Source of the DNA: Artocarpus heterophyllus
Taxonomy: Eukaryota > Streptophyta > Magnoliopsida > Rosales > Moraceae
Reading direction: 5' to 3'
DNA length: 64,000 nucleotides
NCBI GenBank assembly: GCA_025403435.1
Contig: CM046332.1
Span: 10,471,903 to 10,535,902 of the forward strand
A program made the position numbers and the translations under genes. Below are positions 11,647 to 24,700 of the stretch, piece after piece. The first letter of the stretch is position 1; each line of letters starts with the position of its first letter. The notes beneath the pieces were generated by a model that saw only the letters and a list, made by a program, of their open reading frames with translations, made no database searches and was not told the DNA's origin.

Positions 11647-11892
11647 TTATGAACAATATTTTTTTATGTTTTTTTTTTTGTTTTTAGTAATTTTGTAAAC
11701 ATCTAATGTATAATTATCCCGATTGTACTCTTTTTTTCTTACCAAGGTTTTGTCCTACTGGGTTTTCCTTGGAAAGGTTTTTAATGAGGCAATCGTAAAT
11801 AAAATATCCTTTTTTATATTTCCCTTAACTATTCAAACTTTTATATTTATTAACTTGTTTAAAAATTTAAAAATAAAAAAATTAAAAATTAC

Positions 11893-12158
11893 ATGCTTAG
11901 ATGGGCTGGCCTATTTAAACCCATGATAGGCCAAGATGGGCCGGCCCATTTAAGGCCCACGGCACGGCACGGCCCGGCACGACCCACGGCACGGCCCGAC
12001 ACGGCCCACAGCAAGGCCCATATAAAATTAGCCCGCAGGCCGAGCCGGACCAAGTTATTTTTAATATGGGCCGGCCCACGAAATTCATGGGCCGGGCCGG
12101 CCTGGCCCGCGGGTCGTGTGGGCCTAAGGAGAACGGGCCGGGCCGGCCCGTTCTTGCA
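11893..12158. repeat. Right subterminal GGCCCA/TGGGCC array of hAT
   Basis: This mirrors the left array with dense GGGCC/GGCCC cores, including TGGGCCGGCCCA palindromes. It also has a local CACGGC(A)CGGCCC-type short tandem run at about 11958-12008. Likely transposase-binding subterminal repeats. Confidence 0.78.
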
Positions 12159-12172
12159 ATACTACTTTTACA

Positions 12173-14991
12173 TGGGTAACTCATGTACGTAACTCTAATA
12201 TACAATTTTGGAAAGTAATTGAGGAACAATTAGGTTTAGACACGTCTTGAGAATCATCAGAATGTTTCCTTTTAGGGTAGGTGTTCAACATTAATTTATT
12301 TCACAAACAGATCATACAAATAAGTCATATGCTTCAGAACTTAGGATAAACATCCCTAAAAAAAAATAATAAAAATTAAGATAAACAGAAATTTGGATTC
12401 GGATACGCATGCATAAGCTAACTGCTTTCGCTGAGATTTTATGTATTTATTTATTTTGCCGATGATGGTATCATTGAGGTTGGAATCAAATTAGTTGATG
12501 ATTGATCACCCAAATTTATTATGCAGAATTCAAGCCAGAACACAAGTATCCCAACACATGGAGGAACAAGTTTTTAATAATTATGTTCTTTGTATTTATC
12601 AATTAAATTATAAAAATAAATATAAATTTTAATTACAAGTAATAATAGAGTATTTTCTATACTTTAATTATTCAACTTGTTACAACCGTATTATATAGTT
12701 AAAACAACAATACCTATTTATCAATATAGTAACTATTGAAATCACAGCTCTAAAACGTCAACTTTATATTTCACGTGTTAGTTAACGTGCTTTTCCTCTA
12801 TTTCTAATGCATAGGGAACTTAATTCTGAAATAAAAAGCAAAAAAAGAAATGAAACAATAAATCAATTACGCAAGTGGTGGCAGTTATAATCTGGCAGAT
12901 CAACGAGCTATGGCATACTCATGGCATTACATACTCACAATGATATATATATATATATATATGTATGTAAGAATGTATGTATATATATGCAACATGGGCT
13001 TGGCGTCTTAGTGATCTAGGTCATGACACATGCGCAAGATATTTAAGAGAAAATATTAGTTTAATGCACACGTGTCCCAACTATGACATGCAAGCATGTG
13101 GACGCCATTAGGAAATCTATCCTTAGAAGCCAGATAGCCCTATAACCCCCATGCCCTCTGTGCCCTTCTTATTGATTCTTAGCTATTGCCCTTGGATGCT
13201 ATTAGGGTGACGTTCCAATAGATGACAACATTTAACTTATCTACTCGCATTTTCTGATATCCTTCACCACGCTCCAAGTTAAAATTAGCACTTGGACTTC
13301 ATTTCACAACTTAAGTGAAACTAATAAATTTCAAGTACTATAGCATAGACTGCAAAGTTTTTTTTATACTAAAGTGTAGAAAAAAATTACTATAATGTAA
13401 AACTCTTATATATTATAATGTTTTGGTTTCAATTTGTGGTTTAACTATACTTTTAAACACCTTATTAAACTGTTGTACTGATGTCGAGCTGGTTTTCTCA
13501 AAACCGCCAATAAAATTGTCTGAAAGATGACCAATTTTTCTTTACATTCTCTTGATAATCAAGACGACACCGAGCTTGATTGGCAAAGCTAGAATGCTGA
13601 TGGTAAATTTAAACCGGCCGTGAAAGTCAATGCGTGTTTTTTTTGATAAACTATCTTTTTAAATTCAAAATGAGCGTAAAAGGATGCACTTTAAAATTAG
13701 TTGAATCAAGGATAATATTAATAAATATTATTCAGCATGTTAACTTTATCTATTTATAGGTTTGTGCTAATTATTCCATAGGAAAGTTCTAAGTCATTTT
13801 TTTGACACTAGATTTTGTGCAATTTTTTTTTTAGATATAGTGGAATGCCTAGCTTCACAGTTGACATAACTTTCATATTAAAAACTTTAAATTCATTGTA
13901 TTATTTAGTTTCTGAACTTTTATGTACAATCCATCCACGAGAGATCAGCTTTTGATGAGGCAACATAGGAGGTCATGCAAAATATACGTTGTTTATGTAC
14001 GAGTTGTAGTACAAAAATTTAATGATAGATAGATTTATAGTATAGGTACGACGGATGGAGTAATTTGAGCTAGGAAGATGTTGTGCAATATTAGTTCCAA
14101 ATCTATTTTAATTAATCTATAACTGTCATAGGTAGTGAAGTCAAATTAGCTGGGCCAATGGAAAGTGTACTCTATTTCTCAATCTTCACCCAAAATGGAG
14201 TAATCAATCCTTGCAATAGTTTTTAACAAAACATTTAATAATAATATTTTTATGTGACTAATATGTATTTAATTATAATTTTAATTTAATTTTTATTATG
14301 ATCAAAATTTTTAGTTACAAAGTAAATTTTTTAGTCATAACAAATTAAATTAAAGTTGTGAATAAATGCACATAAATCATAACAAATTCAATTATTTTAA
14401 CTAAAAGTTTTATTCAAAAAATTATTATGACTAAAAGTCCAGTTTTTTAGCTAATTATTATCATTCAAGTGTTTATAAATTAGTTTGCACATACAAATGT
14501 ATAGTGTCTTTAATTTTCAAGTAACATTATAGTCTCATTAGAAATTTATTTCTTGTTCGGTATTGTAAAATGTAGAGACTAAAGTGTATTAAGTTTAAAG
14601 AATGATAATTTTAAGAAGAGCAAAATATTATTTATTTCTAAAATATCATTTTTTATTGACTTGAGAATTTTTTTTTAGATATTTTAAATCACGATAACCG
14701 AACAAAATTCTTTTATGCTGTTTTGCAATAAAAGAAAACATTTCTCATGCTTATTATATTTTTCAATATTCTCATTCATGTTATTTTTTTTCTATAGCTT
14801 AATTTTCTTTTACATTTTTAATATAATAAAATTTTAGATATATATATTTTTTAAAATGATAGTTAATTTTACAAGTAGACTCAAAACTTTTCATATGTGA
14901 ATATTTATTCTAATTAGAAGTCTAAATAGATCAAACCAAATCTTGACCAATTTATTAAAACCTATTTGGTTACTCTTGAAGTTTTACCCCA
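12173..14991. other. Intergenic AT-rich DNA
   Basis: No gene is recognised. An (AT)n tract lies at about 12943-12962. The piece at 14222-14460 is related to 7527-7670 and looks like a worn transposon remnant. Two other short stretches (13350-13460) faintly resemble the GTGTTTGG MITE family but could not be bounded. Confidence 0.5.
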
Positions 14992-15139
14992 TGTTTGGCA
15001 TTGTGGTGGGAACCGTGTTATAAACAGTGTAAAGCTCTCACATGCTACAGTAACAATTTAAAAAATTACTACAGTGTAAAGTTTTCACATGCTACAGTAA
15101 ACGTAGTTCCGACCACTAGTTCCCACCACCTTCCAAACA
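14992..15139. mobile_element. Short MITE (TGTTTGG family), copy 1
   Basis: Imperfect terminal inverted repeats: TGTTTGGCATTGTGGTGGGAAC at the left, and on the right a stretch beginning GTTCCC-like and ending CCACCTTCCAAACA. The middle carries the phrase AGTGTAAAGCTCTCACATGCTACAGTAA twice in variant form. Sister copies lie at 16587-16746 and 38527-38689, with a fragment at 30792-30912. Confidence 0.7.
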
Positions 15140-16586
15140 CCCCCTAAACAACCCAAGCCAAATGGATTATCATTCGTTTGATCACTGATTTTTTTTTTCT
15201 TTTTTTGAAATTGATCAAAGTGACAATTGACGCCTCAACTAGCCTTTGATCATTAATGCGCCTCTGGTTAAATTAAGGAAATCCCGTCGTCAAAAGTAGA
15301 ATTGTCTTTGCCTTTAGGTGAATAAAAATTGAAAGTGTTTTGGCTACAATTTCTATCAAAAGAAATTTCTGATCAGAAAAGTAAGAAATCTGAGCTCAAA
15401 AAGAAAAAGGACTCAAAAAAGAAATATGGGGGAGTACGATTCCAGTCAAATGAGAGGACAAAAGAAGAAGACACGCGGCAAATAAATGGGCCAACTGAAA
15501 TCATTTTAAAGAAGTTTATCCCTCTTCCCTTGTATGGGTTCATTGTTTGGTGTTCATCTCTGTCTCTCCCCCTTGCTTCCTGCTTTCATACACACATGCA
15601 TATCTCATCTTCCCATTATCCTTCAAAAATTAAAATAAATAACAAAAGATAAAACGAAAACCCAATTTCACTTTTTCCTTTTCTTTTAGTGTGTTTGGTA
15701 GAATAGAAAATGAAGGAAAGCGAGGGATGGAGAGAGAATGGCCAAGGATTAGAGTGTCAGTCAACTATTTAGTTGGATGAAAGAGAGAATAAATAAGAGA
15801 CATAAAGGCTAAGAGTCTGCTTCTAAATCCACAATTTTAAACCTTTTTTTATTAATGAAAGGATTCAAGAAATCTATATATAAATTTTAAGTTAAATATA
15901 GATTGTTCTACCCGTTTTATTTATAATAAAAACTCAAATAACTTATATCCATTGTCTTTGTTGTTGTTCACATCTCCCGAAAAATCCCGTTTGACAAAAT
16001 TTTTGTTTGTATTTTTAGTTATAGAAAAAAAGATGTTAAAATCGTGATAAATTTCCAAAAACAAGTATATGGGTCAAATTAATTTTAAAATTTCATATAT
16101 AATAAGTGTTGGAAAAAATGGTTAATAACCATTTTGAAGAGCCATTTGAGGCTTAATTTTTAATGGGACCTACTTTGCAAAAGTGACGAGTTTTAACAAA
16201 TTTGTATTCTCTGTTGCTAGAAGATCGAAATCATATAGTTATATGCTCAAAATGGTAATCGGGCGAATGAAAAATTGATACTCAAAATGTGCTCAATAAT
16301 ATTTAGATTTTGTTAAAAAAAGTCCAAATGTGGAGTCTCACATTGGTTAAGTATTAAAGTTTGACATCATTTTTAATAGGTTGCACTTTTATGCTTGGGT
16401 AAGATATTATATCTAAGAAGCTCTCTTACGCGCAGGGGGTGATGTGGGCAACGCAAATGCCTATATGCCTTAATGCTCATTAAAGAGAGTCACTACCTTA
16501 GTCGTAATATTTTGTTTCTAAATAAGTTACAATTTTTTTTTAAAATTATGATGAAGTTTATGTATTATTGATACTCTTATTAAAAG
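15140..16586. other. Intergenic DNA
   Basis: The open frame at 15329-15652 is Lys-rich then Ser/His-rich, with no recognisable domain, so I do not call it a gene. Otherwise AT-rich sequence without clear structure. Confidence 0.45.
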
Positions 16587-16746
16587 GGTGTTTGGTGTAG
16601 GGTGGTTTACACAACTAACTTAGTTATAAATAGCGAAAAACTCTCACATGCTATAGTAAAAAAAAAAAATTGCTACAGTAAAATGTTCTCATATACTACA
16701 ATAAAAACAATTCTAACTAATGATTCCCACTATTATGCCAAACACT
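16587..16746. mobile_element. Short MITE (TGTTTGG family), copy 2
   Basis: Starts GGTGTTTGGTGTAGGGTGG and ends ATTATGCCAAACAC. The core retains CTCTCACATGCTATAGTAA and TTGCTACAGTAAAATG in the same order as copy 1. It lies about 1 kb upstream of the AIL5 start codon, within possible promoter space. Confidence 0.65.
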
Positions 16747-17339
16747 TTATAAATTTTGACACAAGTTTCAAAATCTATTTAAGAAGTGTTTTTTTTTTTC
16801 AAAAACTTTATTTTATACTTTTGATTGGAAGCACTTTTGAATAAACAAAAAATTTATAATGAAATCATCCTAACATTTTTAGAAACAACTTTTATAAAGT
16901 GTTTGAAGGTGAATTAAAACTGAAAATTAGAACTAGAACTACTATAACAAACTTTTACTTTACATTATTTTAATTGAAACCGATAAATTAAAATTAAATT
17001 TACCAAATACTATATTAGGCCCAATAAAAACAAAAAACAACGCCAACTTTTTTTACAATAATATAAAACTCTTATATATTATCATAAAATAATTCTAACA
17101 AATAATTCCTAAAAATCCTTTTAAACACCCAATAAACAACCCTCTTAAACAAACAAAAAATAATATTAAAATCGTCTCCTATCCCTCACCGATCCTCAAT
17201 CTTTCCTTCAACTATTTTCACCTTCATGCTCTCTGTCACTTCTATCAAATGGAATGCAAATTAAAAGGGAAAAAAAATGCTTGCTTTGGTCAAAGGGAGA
17301 GAGAGTTAAGGGCACCGCTCGGTCAGCCCATAAAAAGCT

Positions 17340-17813
17340 TCCACTTTGCCATGGTCTCTCAGCACTCTCCCTCTCTCTCTCTCTCTCTCTCCCTCGATGA
17401 ATTTGAATAAATACAACTGATATTCACCATATTGCCCTCTCACTCTCTCTCTGAGTGGAAGAAGAACCTCGAGCGTTGTGCAAACCCTCTTAGACTCTCT
17501 CTCTTTGCTAATTATATCAATCAATATCTCCCCCTACTTGGTTGTTTCTCCTTCTTCTTCTTCTTCTTCCTTATTTCTATCTCTATATCTTTACCTTCTC
17601 TAACACACTTTTCCTCACCTCTCTTACATTCATATTTGCTCTCTCGCTCCTCCCGCACCTTATTCTAGGGTTCAAACTTCAACACATCATATTTTTTCTC
17701 TCTCTCAAAATTCTCAAACTCAAGTCCATGGTTTGATATTTCCAAAGATAAATAACATCTTTTTCACGCTCACCGACGAGAACGACACAACACGGACCCC
17801 CAAAAACAACATC
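17340..17813 (+). promoter_or_regulatory. CT-rich leader/proximal promoter of AIL5
   Basis: Long CTCTCT tracts (about 17364-17393 and 17440-17456), a (TTC)n run (17552-17572) and further pyrimidine tracts precede the start codon. This is typical of plant 5' UTRs and core promoters with Y-patches or GAGA-type elements. No convincing TATA box was identified, so the transcription start cannot be placed. Confidence 0.5.
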
Positions 17814-20800
17814 ATGGATTCATCCTCATCATCAACATCTCAGAACTGGCTTGCCTTCTCTCTCTCCAACCACCCCCACTTGCACCTCTCTCTCTTCGAG
17901 GCCTTCTCCTCTCCCACTCCCGGTAACTCCCCCCTCTCTCTTCTTTCTCTGTCTAACTATTCCAATATTCAAACTCGTGTGTGTGTGTGTGTGTGTATTT
18001 CTTTATATTTATATATATGTTACAGCCAGTGTGGTGGATACTAATACAAATATGACAACAGAAGATCACCACCATAACAATCATCATGTTTCTTCCGGTG
18101 CGACCGACCTGGCCATGTTCACCGCCGGTGGTGGTGGAGTTCCGAAGCTAGAGGACTTTCTCGGCGGCGGCGGGGCTGAACCGCCACCGCTGGCTCAGTT
18201 CTCTGCCAAGACGTCGACGGTGGCCTTGTCGTCTAACAACAGTACTACTACTACGGCAGCTGAGATGTGCGAGTCCGAGCTCAAAACCATAGCCGCTAGC
18301 TTCCTTCGCGGTTATAATAATAACACTAATATTAATGAACAAATCAAAGCTCATCAACCGCTGCCCATGGCTGTGGCTGTGGCTGCTCCGGCGGAGCCCG
18401 CTGCTAAGAAAACCGTCGACACCTTTGGACAACGCACATCTATATACCGTGGCGTTACCCGGTGTGTGTATATATATGTATATGTGTTTATTTATCCACT
18501 ACTTGTGTGTTTTCAAAAAATAAAAAAAATCTCAAGCAAAGGGGAAAAAAAGGTCTTATGTTATGCTTAGAAATCCAGCATTATAAGATAGGAAATATGG
18601 CGCTTTTTTTGTAAGATATAAAAATATTAATATATATTTACCGTTTTGTGATCTTATCACGTTGTTATAATAGATATTGAATCTTCGTTATTTTTATTTT
18701 TATTTTTTGATTTTGAAAATTTAGACATAGATGGACTGGGAGATACGAGGCTCATTTGTGGGATAACAGCTGCCGACGAGAAGGCCAAAGTCGAAAAGGA
18801 AGACAAGGTGATTTGTTATACTATCTTATTTTCATGCTTTATTTTTTAAAAAATTTATTTATTTTTCTTTTGTTTATAATGTCCTTTTTTTGGTGGAACC
18901 GTGTCTAACGTGCGCCTGCGTGTACTAAATGCCTGAACCGGGTCCATTATTAGTAGATCTGTTTCTGAGCCTACGTGAATACTGAATGACGCTGATTGGG
19001 TGAATAGTTGGTGGGAGACAGACACCCTCTCTCTCACTCTCTCTCTCTAGCCCGGCATTAATGGGCGTTAAAAATGCAAATCCCAAGAGGGAGAAAAAAT
19101 TTGTTCATGTTGTTTTTGTACAAAATCCAAGGGCGAGATTAGATCCTTGTCCAACTTCTGTACGCTATAGGCGTACGTTAGATTTGGAGTGGCTAGTTGT
19201 GCTATTGTGCGCGTTTGTAAATTAAATAATATTCTGAGGAAAACTGAAGAGAGAGAGAGAGAGAGAGAGAGATTCTGACATGGGGTGTTTTTGTTTTCTT
19301 TTGCTGTTGCATTGAACTTTGGACGACGACCATCTTAATCATTGCTGGCATGGATATGGAAACTCTTCGCAATAATCATCATCAGTTTATTTGGGTGAGT
19401 TTTTTGTTTTTCTTCTTCTGTCTTTTCAACAATTTGTAATTTATTATTATTATTACTAAAAAATAAAATCATCATTTTGTTTTGGAGAATCTTTCTTCCT
19501 AAGTACATCATTATCATCAAGTTCAGATTGGACTATGTAGATAGATTTCATAGTTTCTGTTGAAAGAAAGATATTCTTTGCACGAATGCATTATATCTCG
19601 GATTATATTCAGATTCTTAATGTGGAAATTAACAGTGGATTTCTTTTTACATTAAAAAATAAATAGGTGGATATGATAAGGAAGAGAAGGCAGCGAGAGC
19701 TTATGATCTAGCTGCTCTAAAGTACTGGGGTCCGACCACCACTACAAATTTTCCGGTATGTTTCTATAAACTGCTTATTATTTTTTTTGTTTTTTTAGTG
19801 TGTGTGTGTGTACATTTATATATACGTATATATATCTATATGTGTATGTGTATGTGTATATATGTACTTTTTTGGTTATGACATTGGATCTGATTAAAAA
19901 CATGGTTTTTTTTTTTCTTTAAGGTTTCTAACTACGAGAAGGAACTTGAGGAGATGAAGACCATGACTAGGCAAGAGTTTGTTGCTTCTCTTCGAAGGTA
20001 AAAAATAAATAAATAGCCAAAAAAAATGTTGAGTATTAAGATAATATATCACTTTTTTTCTTTTTTTTCTTTTTTTTGGTTTTTTTTTCTTTCTTTGTCA
20101 AAAAAATCTCTCTTAATTAAAAATATTTTTGTGATAGATCTTTATGTAATCTATATGTAGGAAAAGTAGTGGGTTCTCTAGAGGAGCCTCAATCTACAGA
20201 GGCGTCACAAGGTATATGTTGAATTATTATTATTATTATTATTTTATGGTTTTGGAGTAGAACCAAACACTAATATAACACATTCTACTCGATTGCTTTT
20301 TTGCAGGCACCATCAACATGGTAGATGGCAGGCAAGAATAGGAAGGGTTGCAGGCAACAAAGATCTCTATCTTGGAACCTTTAGTAAGTCTATTTATTAC
20401 TCACGATCACTTCTAATTATGTTATCATATGTAACTATTTCACTTTATAATTTTATCTTTGTCCACTTGATATTATTATAACGTTACTTCTATGTTTTAT
20501 TTATTACCATAAATTTATGTTTTGTTCATCGTCAAAGAAAACCATCCATTTTCCTTTAAAAAAATACCATAAAGTTTAATCATCTTTAATTCACTTTTGA
20601 AATGTTAGGCACCCAAGAGGAAGCAGCGGAGGCATACGACATTGCGGCCATAAAGTTCCGAGGCCTAAACGCCGTGACCAACTTCGACATGAGCCGCTAC
20701 GACGTCAAGAGTATCGCCAGCAGTAACCTCCCCATCGGAGGAATGTCCAACACAAACAAGTCGAGAAACTCGTCTGATCAATCCCTCTCTGCCGACGGCA

Positions 20801-21315
20801 AGAGTGGCACTGCCGCCTCTGACATCGACCGAGACGGCCTCTCCTCGGCCTCCTCCACCCTCAGCTTCGCTCTCCCGGCCACCAAACAAGACCCCTCAGA
20901 GAATTACTGGTCCAACATTTTCGGCTTCCAAAACCCTAGCAATACTGCTACTATTGCCCCTAGCAATACCACTGCCTTGTTTCATAATAACCCTAACAAT
21001 TCCTCAATGCCTCTCAACATGGATTTCTCCGCAAGTACTACATCTACTGATCATAACAATGGAGGGTTTTTTGCACAAGGTGGTAATGGCACTTCTAGTG
21101 TTGCCAATACGGTGCCGTTTGCTATGCCCATTTCCGTACATACCAACAACAACAATAGTTATGAAACATCATCATCTTGGTACAATGGGAATAATAGTGG
21201 TAATGATAACATTACAAGCTGGAATAACATTGGACTTCACACATTTCATCACCGTCATCAAGTTCATGCGAAGCCCAACACTCTTTTTCAGATGCCAATC
21301 TTTGGCATGGAATGA
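17814..21315 (+). CDS. AIL5: AIL5/PLETHORA5-type double-AP2 transcription factor
   Basis: Coding exons: 17814-17922, 18026-18461, 18725-18807, 19386-19394, 19667-19755, 19924-19997, 20161-20211, 20307-20383 and 20609-21315. All introns are GT-AG, phases agree, and the total is 1635 nt (544 aa). It is a nuclear DNA-binding regulator of embryo, root-meristem and lateral-organ growth in the AINTEGUMENTA-like group. Seen: AP2 repeat 1 at about residues 177-242, a linker, and AP2 repeat 2 at 279-335, each opening YRGVTR. The 9-nt exon encodes Val-Tyr-Leu (210-212), a family signature. The N-terminal NWLAFSLS motif, the [10 protein letters not shown] motif and the [10 protein letters not shown] motif, plus the C-terminal WSNIFGFQ and final FGME, point to AIL5 rather than ANT, BBM or PLT1/2. 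The Asn/Ser/Thr-rich C-terminus is a likely activation region. I see no defect. Confidence 0.93.
19248..19272. repeat. (GA)n microsatellite in AIL5 intron 3
   Basis: About a dozen GA units lie roughly 115 bp upstream of the 9-nt exon. They could be polymorphic. On the sense strand they form a purine tract near the microexon acceptor. Confidence 0.8.
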
Positions 21316-21780
21316 GAGTATGCTTTTTTTTTTTCTTCCCTTTTTTATGCTTTTGCACGTGAAGATGAATGAGAATCTCATGTGCAGTTTAGTAGTGGTA
21401 GTAGAAGACAAAATCAGAAATGATGTTGAAGGACAATGTAATTTTGGAGTTTTTTCATGCAAAAAGGAGGAAAAAGAATTTAAAGGGGGCTCGTACTTTA
21501 GTAGAGAAAGAGATGAATATGGGGATATGTTTGTTTGTTTGTTGTGGTGGAACTGACAATCAATTCACACAGGACCAGAGAGCTGACACTGTACTAACTA
21601 AAGTTGTTCTTTTAGGACCATGTTTTTTTTTATTTCCTCTCTTTTTTCCATTTTGCTTTTTGTTTTTTGTTTTTTTTTTGGGGGGGGGGGGGGCGCGTCT
21701 GGGTCGCCCTCTTTGCCCTTTTGCTTTTTTTTTATTGACGTGATTTTATGTGGGTATAACTGGAAATAAAGCCTTTTGTA
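21316..21780 (+). terminator. AIL5 3' UTR with candidate poly(A) signal
   Basis: An AATAAA hexamer lies at 21765-21770, about 450 bp after the stop codon, followed by a T-rich segment. Between them is a long T run followed by at least 12 G (about 21680-21693). Confidence 0.5.
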
Positions 21781-24700
21781 ATCCTTTCATCTTGTTAGTA
21801 TTTAAACTATATCAATGTGAAAAAAAAAATGGTTTCCTTGCCTTTTTTTAATAATATATGCACATGACAAATAATCTTTCGTCCTAGCTATTGACTTGAG
21901 TTATATGAGTTTGCAATTGATCCTTATATCAATTATGATTATCATGTTTAAAATACACACACACACACATGTATATAAAGTCGGCAATTCAGCAAAAAAA
22001 TATTTAAGGTTACGTTCACCAGCACCAGCATATCACTCTAACAAATTCAAGCTAATGATACCGATTGCACTTACTAGCATCTATTGAGTCGAATCATGTA
22101 TATGCATACTGTTAAATCATACAAATATTTAATTTCTTGATTATTTTAGCATAATAAATTATTATTGATTGATGTAATTTTAGAACTCGAGTATTGCCTT
22201 CTTCTAGCTTATAACATAAATACACCTAAATAGATGAGAGTTAATTCCATAAGTATATCTTTTTGTTTTCATTTTTTTTTCAATTTGCCCCTTCATTTCT
22301 TAAAAACCATATAAAGGTATCATGCATGTACTTTTCAGTAATCTACTTCAATTCTATTCCTGTTGCACTTTTTTGGGGTGAAAAAACAAAGTAATAACGT
22401 CAAAAATATCCCTATGCTTCTAAAAAGCATTTAGGAAAAGTTTTATGTTTTCCTTTAAAGATATTGTGGGTGGCAAATTTGTTTCGCTTTAAAATAAAAT
22501 TTTAAACTATTTTTTGGAAACTATTTCATAATAATATATTTTTCTTTTTACACGGGTTTTTTTTTTTTTTTGCCAAAAATGCATAAGGATGAATTTGAAA
22601 CATATATATTTTTATCAAGTTAAAGAATATAATCTATGTATTTTTTGAAAAAAAATAAAGATAAAAATTGAAAAAAGAAAGAAAGTGTAACTTACGTTCA
22701 ATTTGTCGGTACTATTCATGTTCATTTAATTTATTGTGTGCAATGAAATTTGAATAAGATATTTGGTTTAGTTCTTATTGGGAGAATTGCATCGTAATAA
22801 ATGAAAAACAATATTATATATTTACTGGTAGGACACAATTTAATTTTAACTATTAAATTATTAAAATAATATTAAATTAGATACGAAAAATTAGTTTAAT
22901 GGAATTATATATGACAGTTAAAATCAAGTCTTATCGGTGAGTACCCTAGCAAAAAATATTCTTGATTATACTTTTAATGCCAAATAGCATGAAAATTAGT
23001 TTGAGACTCTCCAACTTGAATCGATCGTAAAAGAAGAGTTCATCGGTGACGACTCATAATTAAGCACTGCACTTATTGCTTGTACATGTATTTAATCTTT
23101 GGTACCGAATTCTCCGATGGATTGATAGTGAACTTCATTAATTTTCTTTTGGATTGAAGCTAATAGAGAACCGATGATATTAAACATCACACATCAAAAG
23201 AGAACGAGTTTCACATAATAGAATAGAATGCAAATTCTAATAGTTGAAAAGGTTAAAATTGATGATGCTTAAGCATTTTTCAGTCTAGAATACTCTAGTA
23301 ATAAAAATGTTGATGATCTCCTAAGATTTTATTATTTCTTTCTTTCCAGTAAAAGATTAATACTAGAATAAATTTAGCCTAGCTAGCTTAGCATGAGACT
23401 TTTGAATATGCAACAGTCGGTATACAAAGAAAGTTAGAAGGAATTCTAAGATCTTGATTAGAGGGGTCACTAGCTGACACCTTGCTTTGACCAAAAGTGA
23501 GAGATCAAACCAAAAGCAAGATAACAAACAAACTTTAACAAGATAATAATATACAATGGGACAAAGAACAAAACACATCAACACTAGTACTACCCTAGCT
23601 TCTTGTGTTTTATGTGAGGCACTTTTTTGAAGAACTGAGATTCAAAATCTTTTTTTTTTCCTCAAGAAAAAAAAAAAGGAAGTGTCTTTTCTTGTCTGTC
23701 TCATATATCCCCTGCCCCCTTTAAGATGATGGCATGCCACTTTGTACCTTTCGGTGCCATTAGATCCTCACCCCACCAGGGCCACCATTCTATTTGACCA
23801 CTGTTTTGACTCTTCTTTCATATATCATCTTTATGATCTGCCGTTTTAATATGCTTAATTTTAATACCATTATAATATATAACGGTTGTTGTGAGAGCCC
23901 TCGGAGACACATGTATGTATGTATGTAAGAACGTACGTATGTGCGTATATTTTAAATTGTGACATGTAGAAGCAAAAGATATCATCATATATATATTTTA
24001 CGAAACAATAACATTGATTCATATAATAAATTTGTTGTTTATCCTTATAAAATTATTGTTACACAAACTATATTCATTTTACATGCTACATGCAAAATAT
24101 GTTCAAGCACTTAAACCCCTTGCCTATATATGTGTGTATGGGGTGCTTGTGCTTGTTAGTTTATAATTTGTGTAAGTACATTAATGTGGTCACGAAATAT
24201 GACTTGTGAATATACCATATCAATGGTGGTCAAAACAGTTTCCAAACAATTATAAATTCAATAATATTATACATTATCATGTTGGTTTGAGAGAGAGAGA
24301 TTTTGAAAACGTGTAAATGATCGGACACAACCTGGCCATGAGTTGGGGTTGGAAATTTTGCAAATAGTATTGGCACTAAAAAAAGGTGTTGCAATAAATA
24401 AATGTATTTTGGAACCATAAGCATTATTTTTAGTTCAGTGTACAAGATTTAAACGATTATGACAAGGATGTAATTACAAAGAGCACCCTTGTAGTTTGAG
24501 TTTTTTATAGATGCTAACCACAAATGTATTTTGGAACCTCATTCACAGCCTTCAAATTTGACTTTTTAATTTCAATTTTATCCACTAACTTAACTTGTTA
24601 ACTATGAAAAATTAAAGGAAACTATTTGTTTACCAATCCATTCAAAAAGCTTAAATTGTTAGGTGTACCAATAATAGATTCATATTCTAACACTCTTCTT

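Larger units (their letters stand above)
7791..12164 (+). mobile_element. hAT-superfamily DNA transposon
   Basis: The element has imperfect terminal inverted repeats: TAGAGATGCAACAATGGGCC at the left (7791) against TAGTATTGCAAGAACGGGCC read inwards from 12164, about 17 of 22 positions matching. The flanks ACTTTACG (7783-7790) and CTTTTACA (12165-12172) look like a degraded 8-bp target duplication, the hAT size. Between lie GC-rich subterminal arrays, repeated AT-rich modules and a BED-finger/hAT transposase. Two in-frame stops in the transposase imply a dead autonomous copy, but its ends remain recognisable. Confidence 0.85.

Noticed and set aside
15329..15652. 107-aa open frame upstream of AIL5
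   Set aside because: Low-complexity Lys/Ser composition, no domain, no splice or promoter support.
17814..21315. miR172 target site in the AP2 gene
   Set aside because: No site like those of the euAP2 clade was seen; the AIL/ANT branch normally lacks it.
20804..21556. 250-aa frame on the + strand
   Set aside because: Out-of-frame reading of the last AIL5 exon and its 3' UTR; the AIL5 frame has the AP2 homology.
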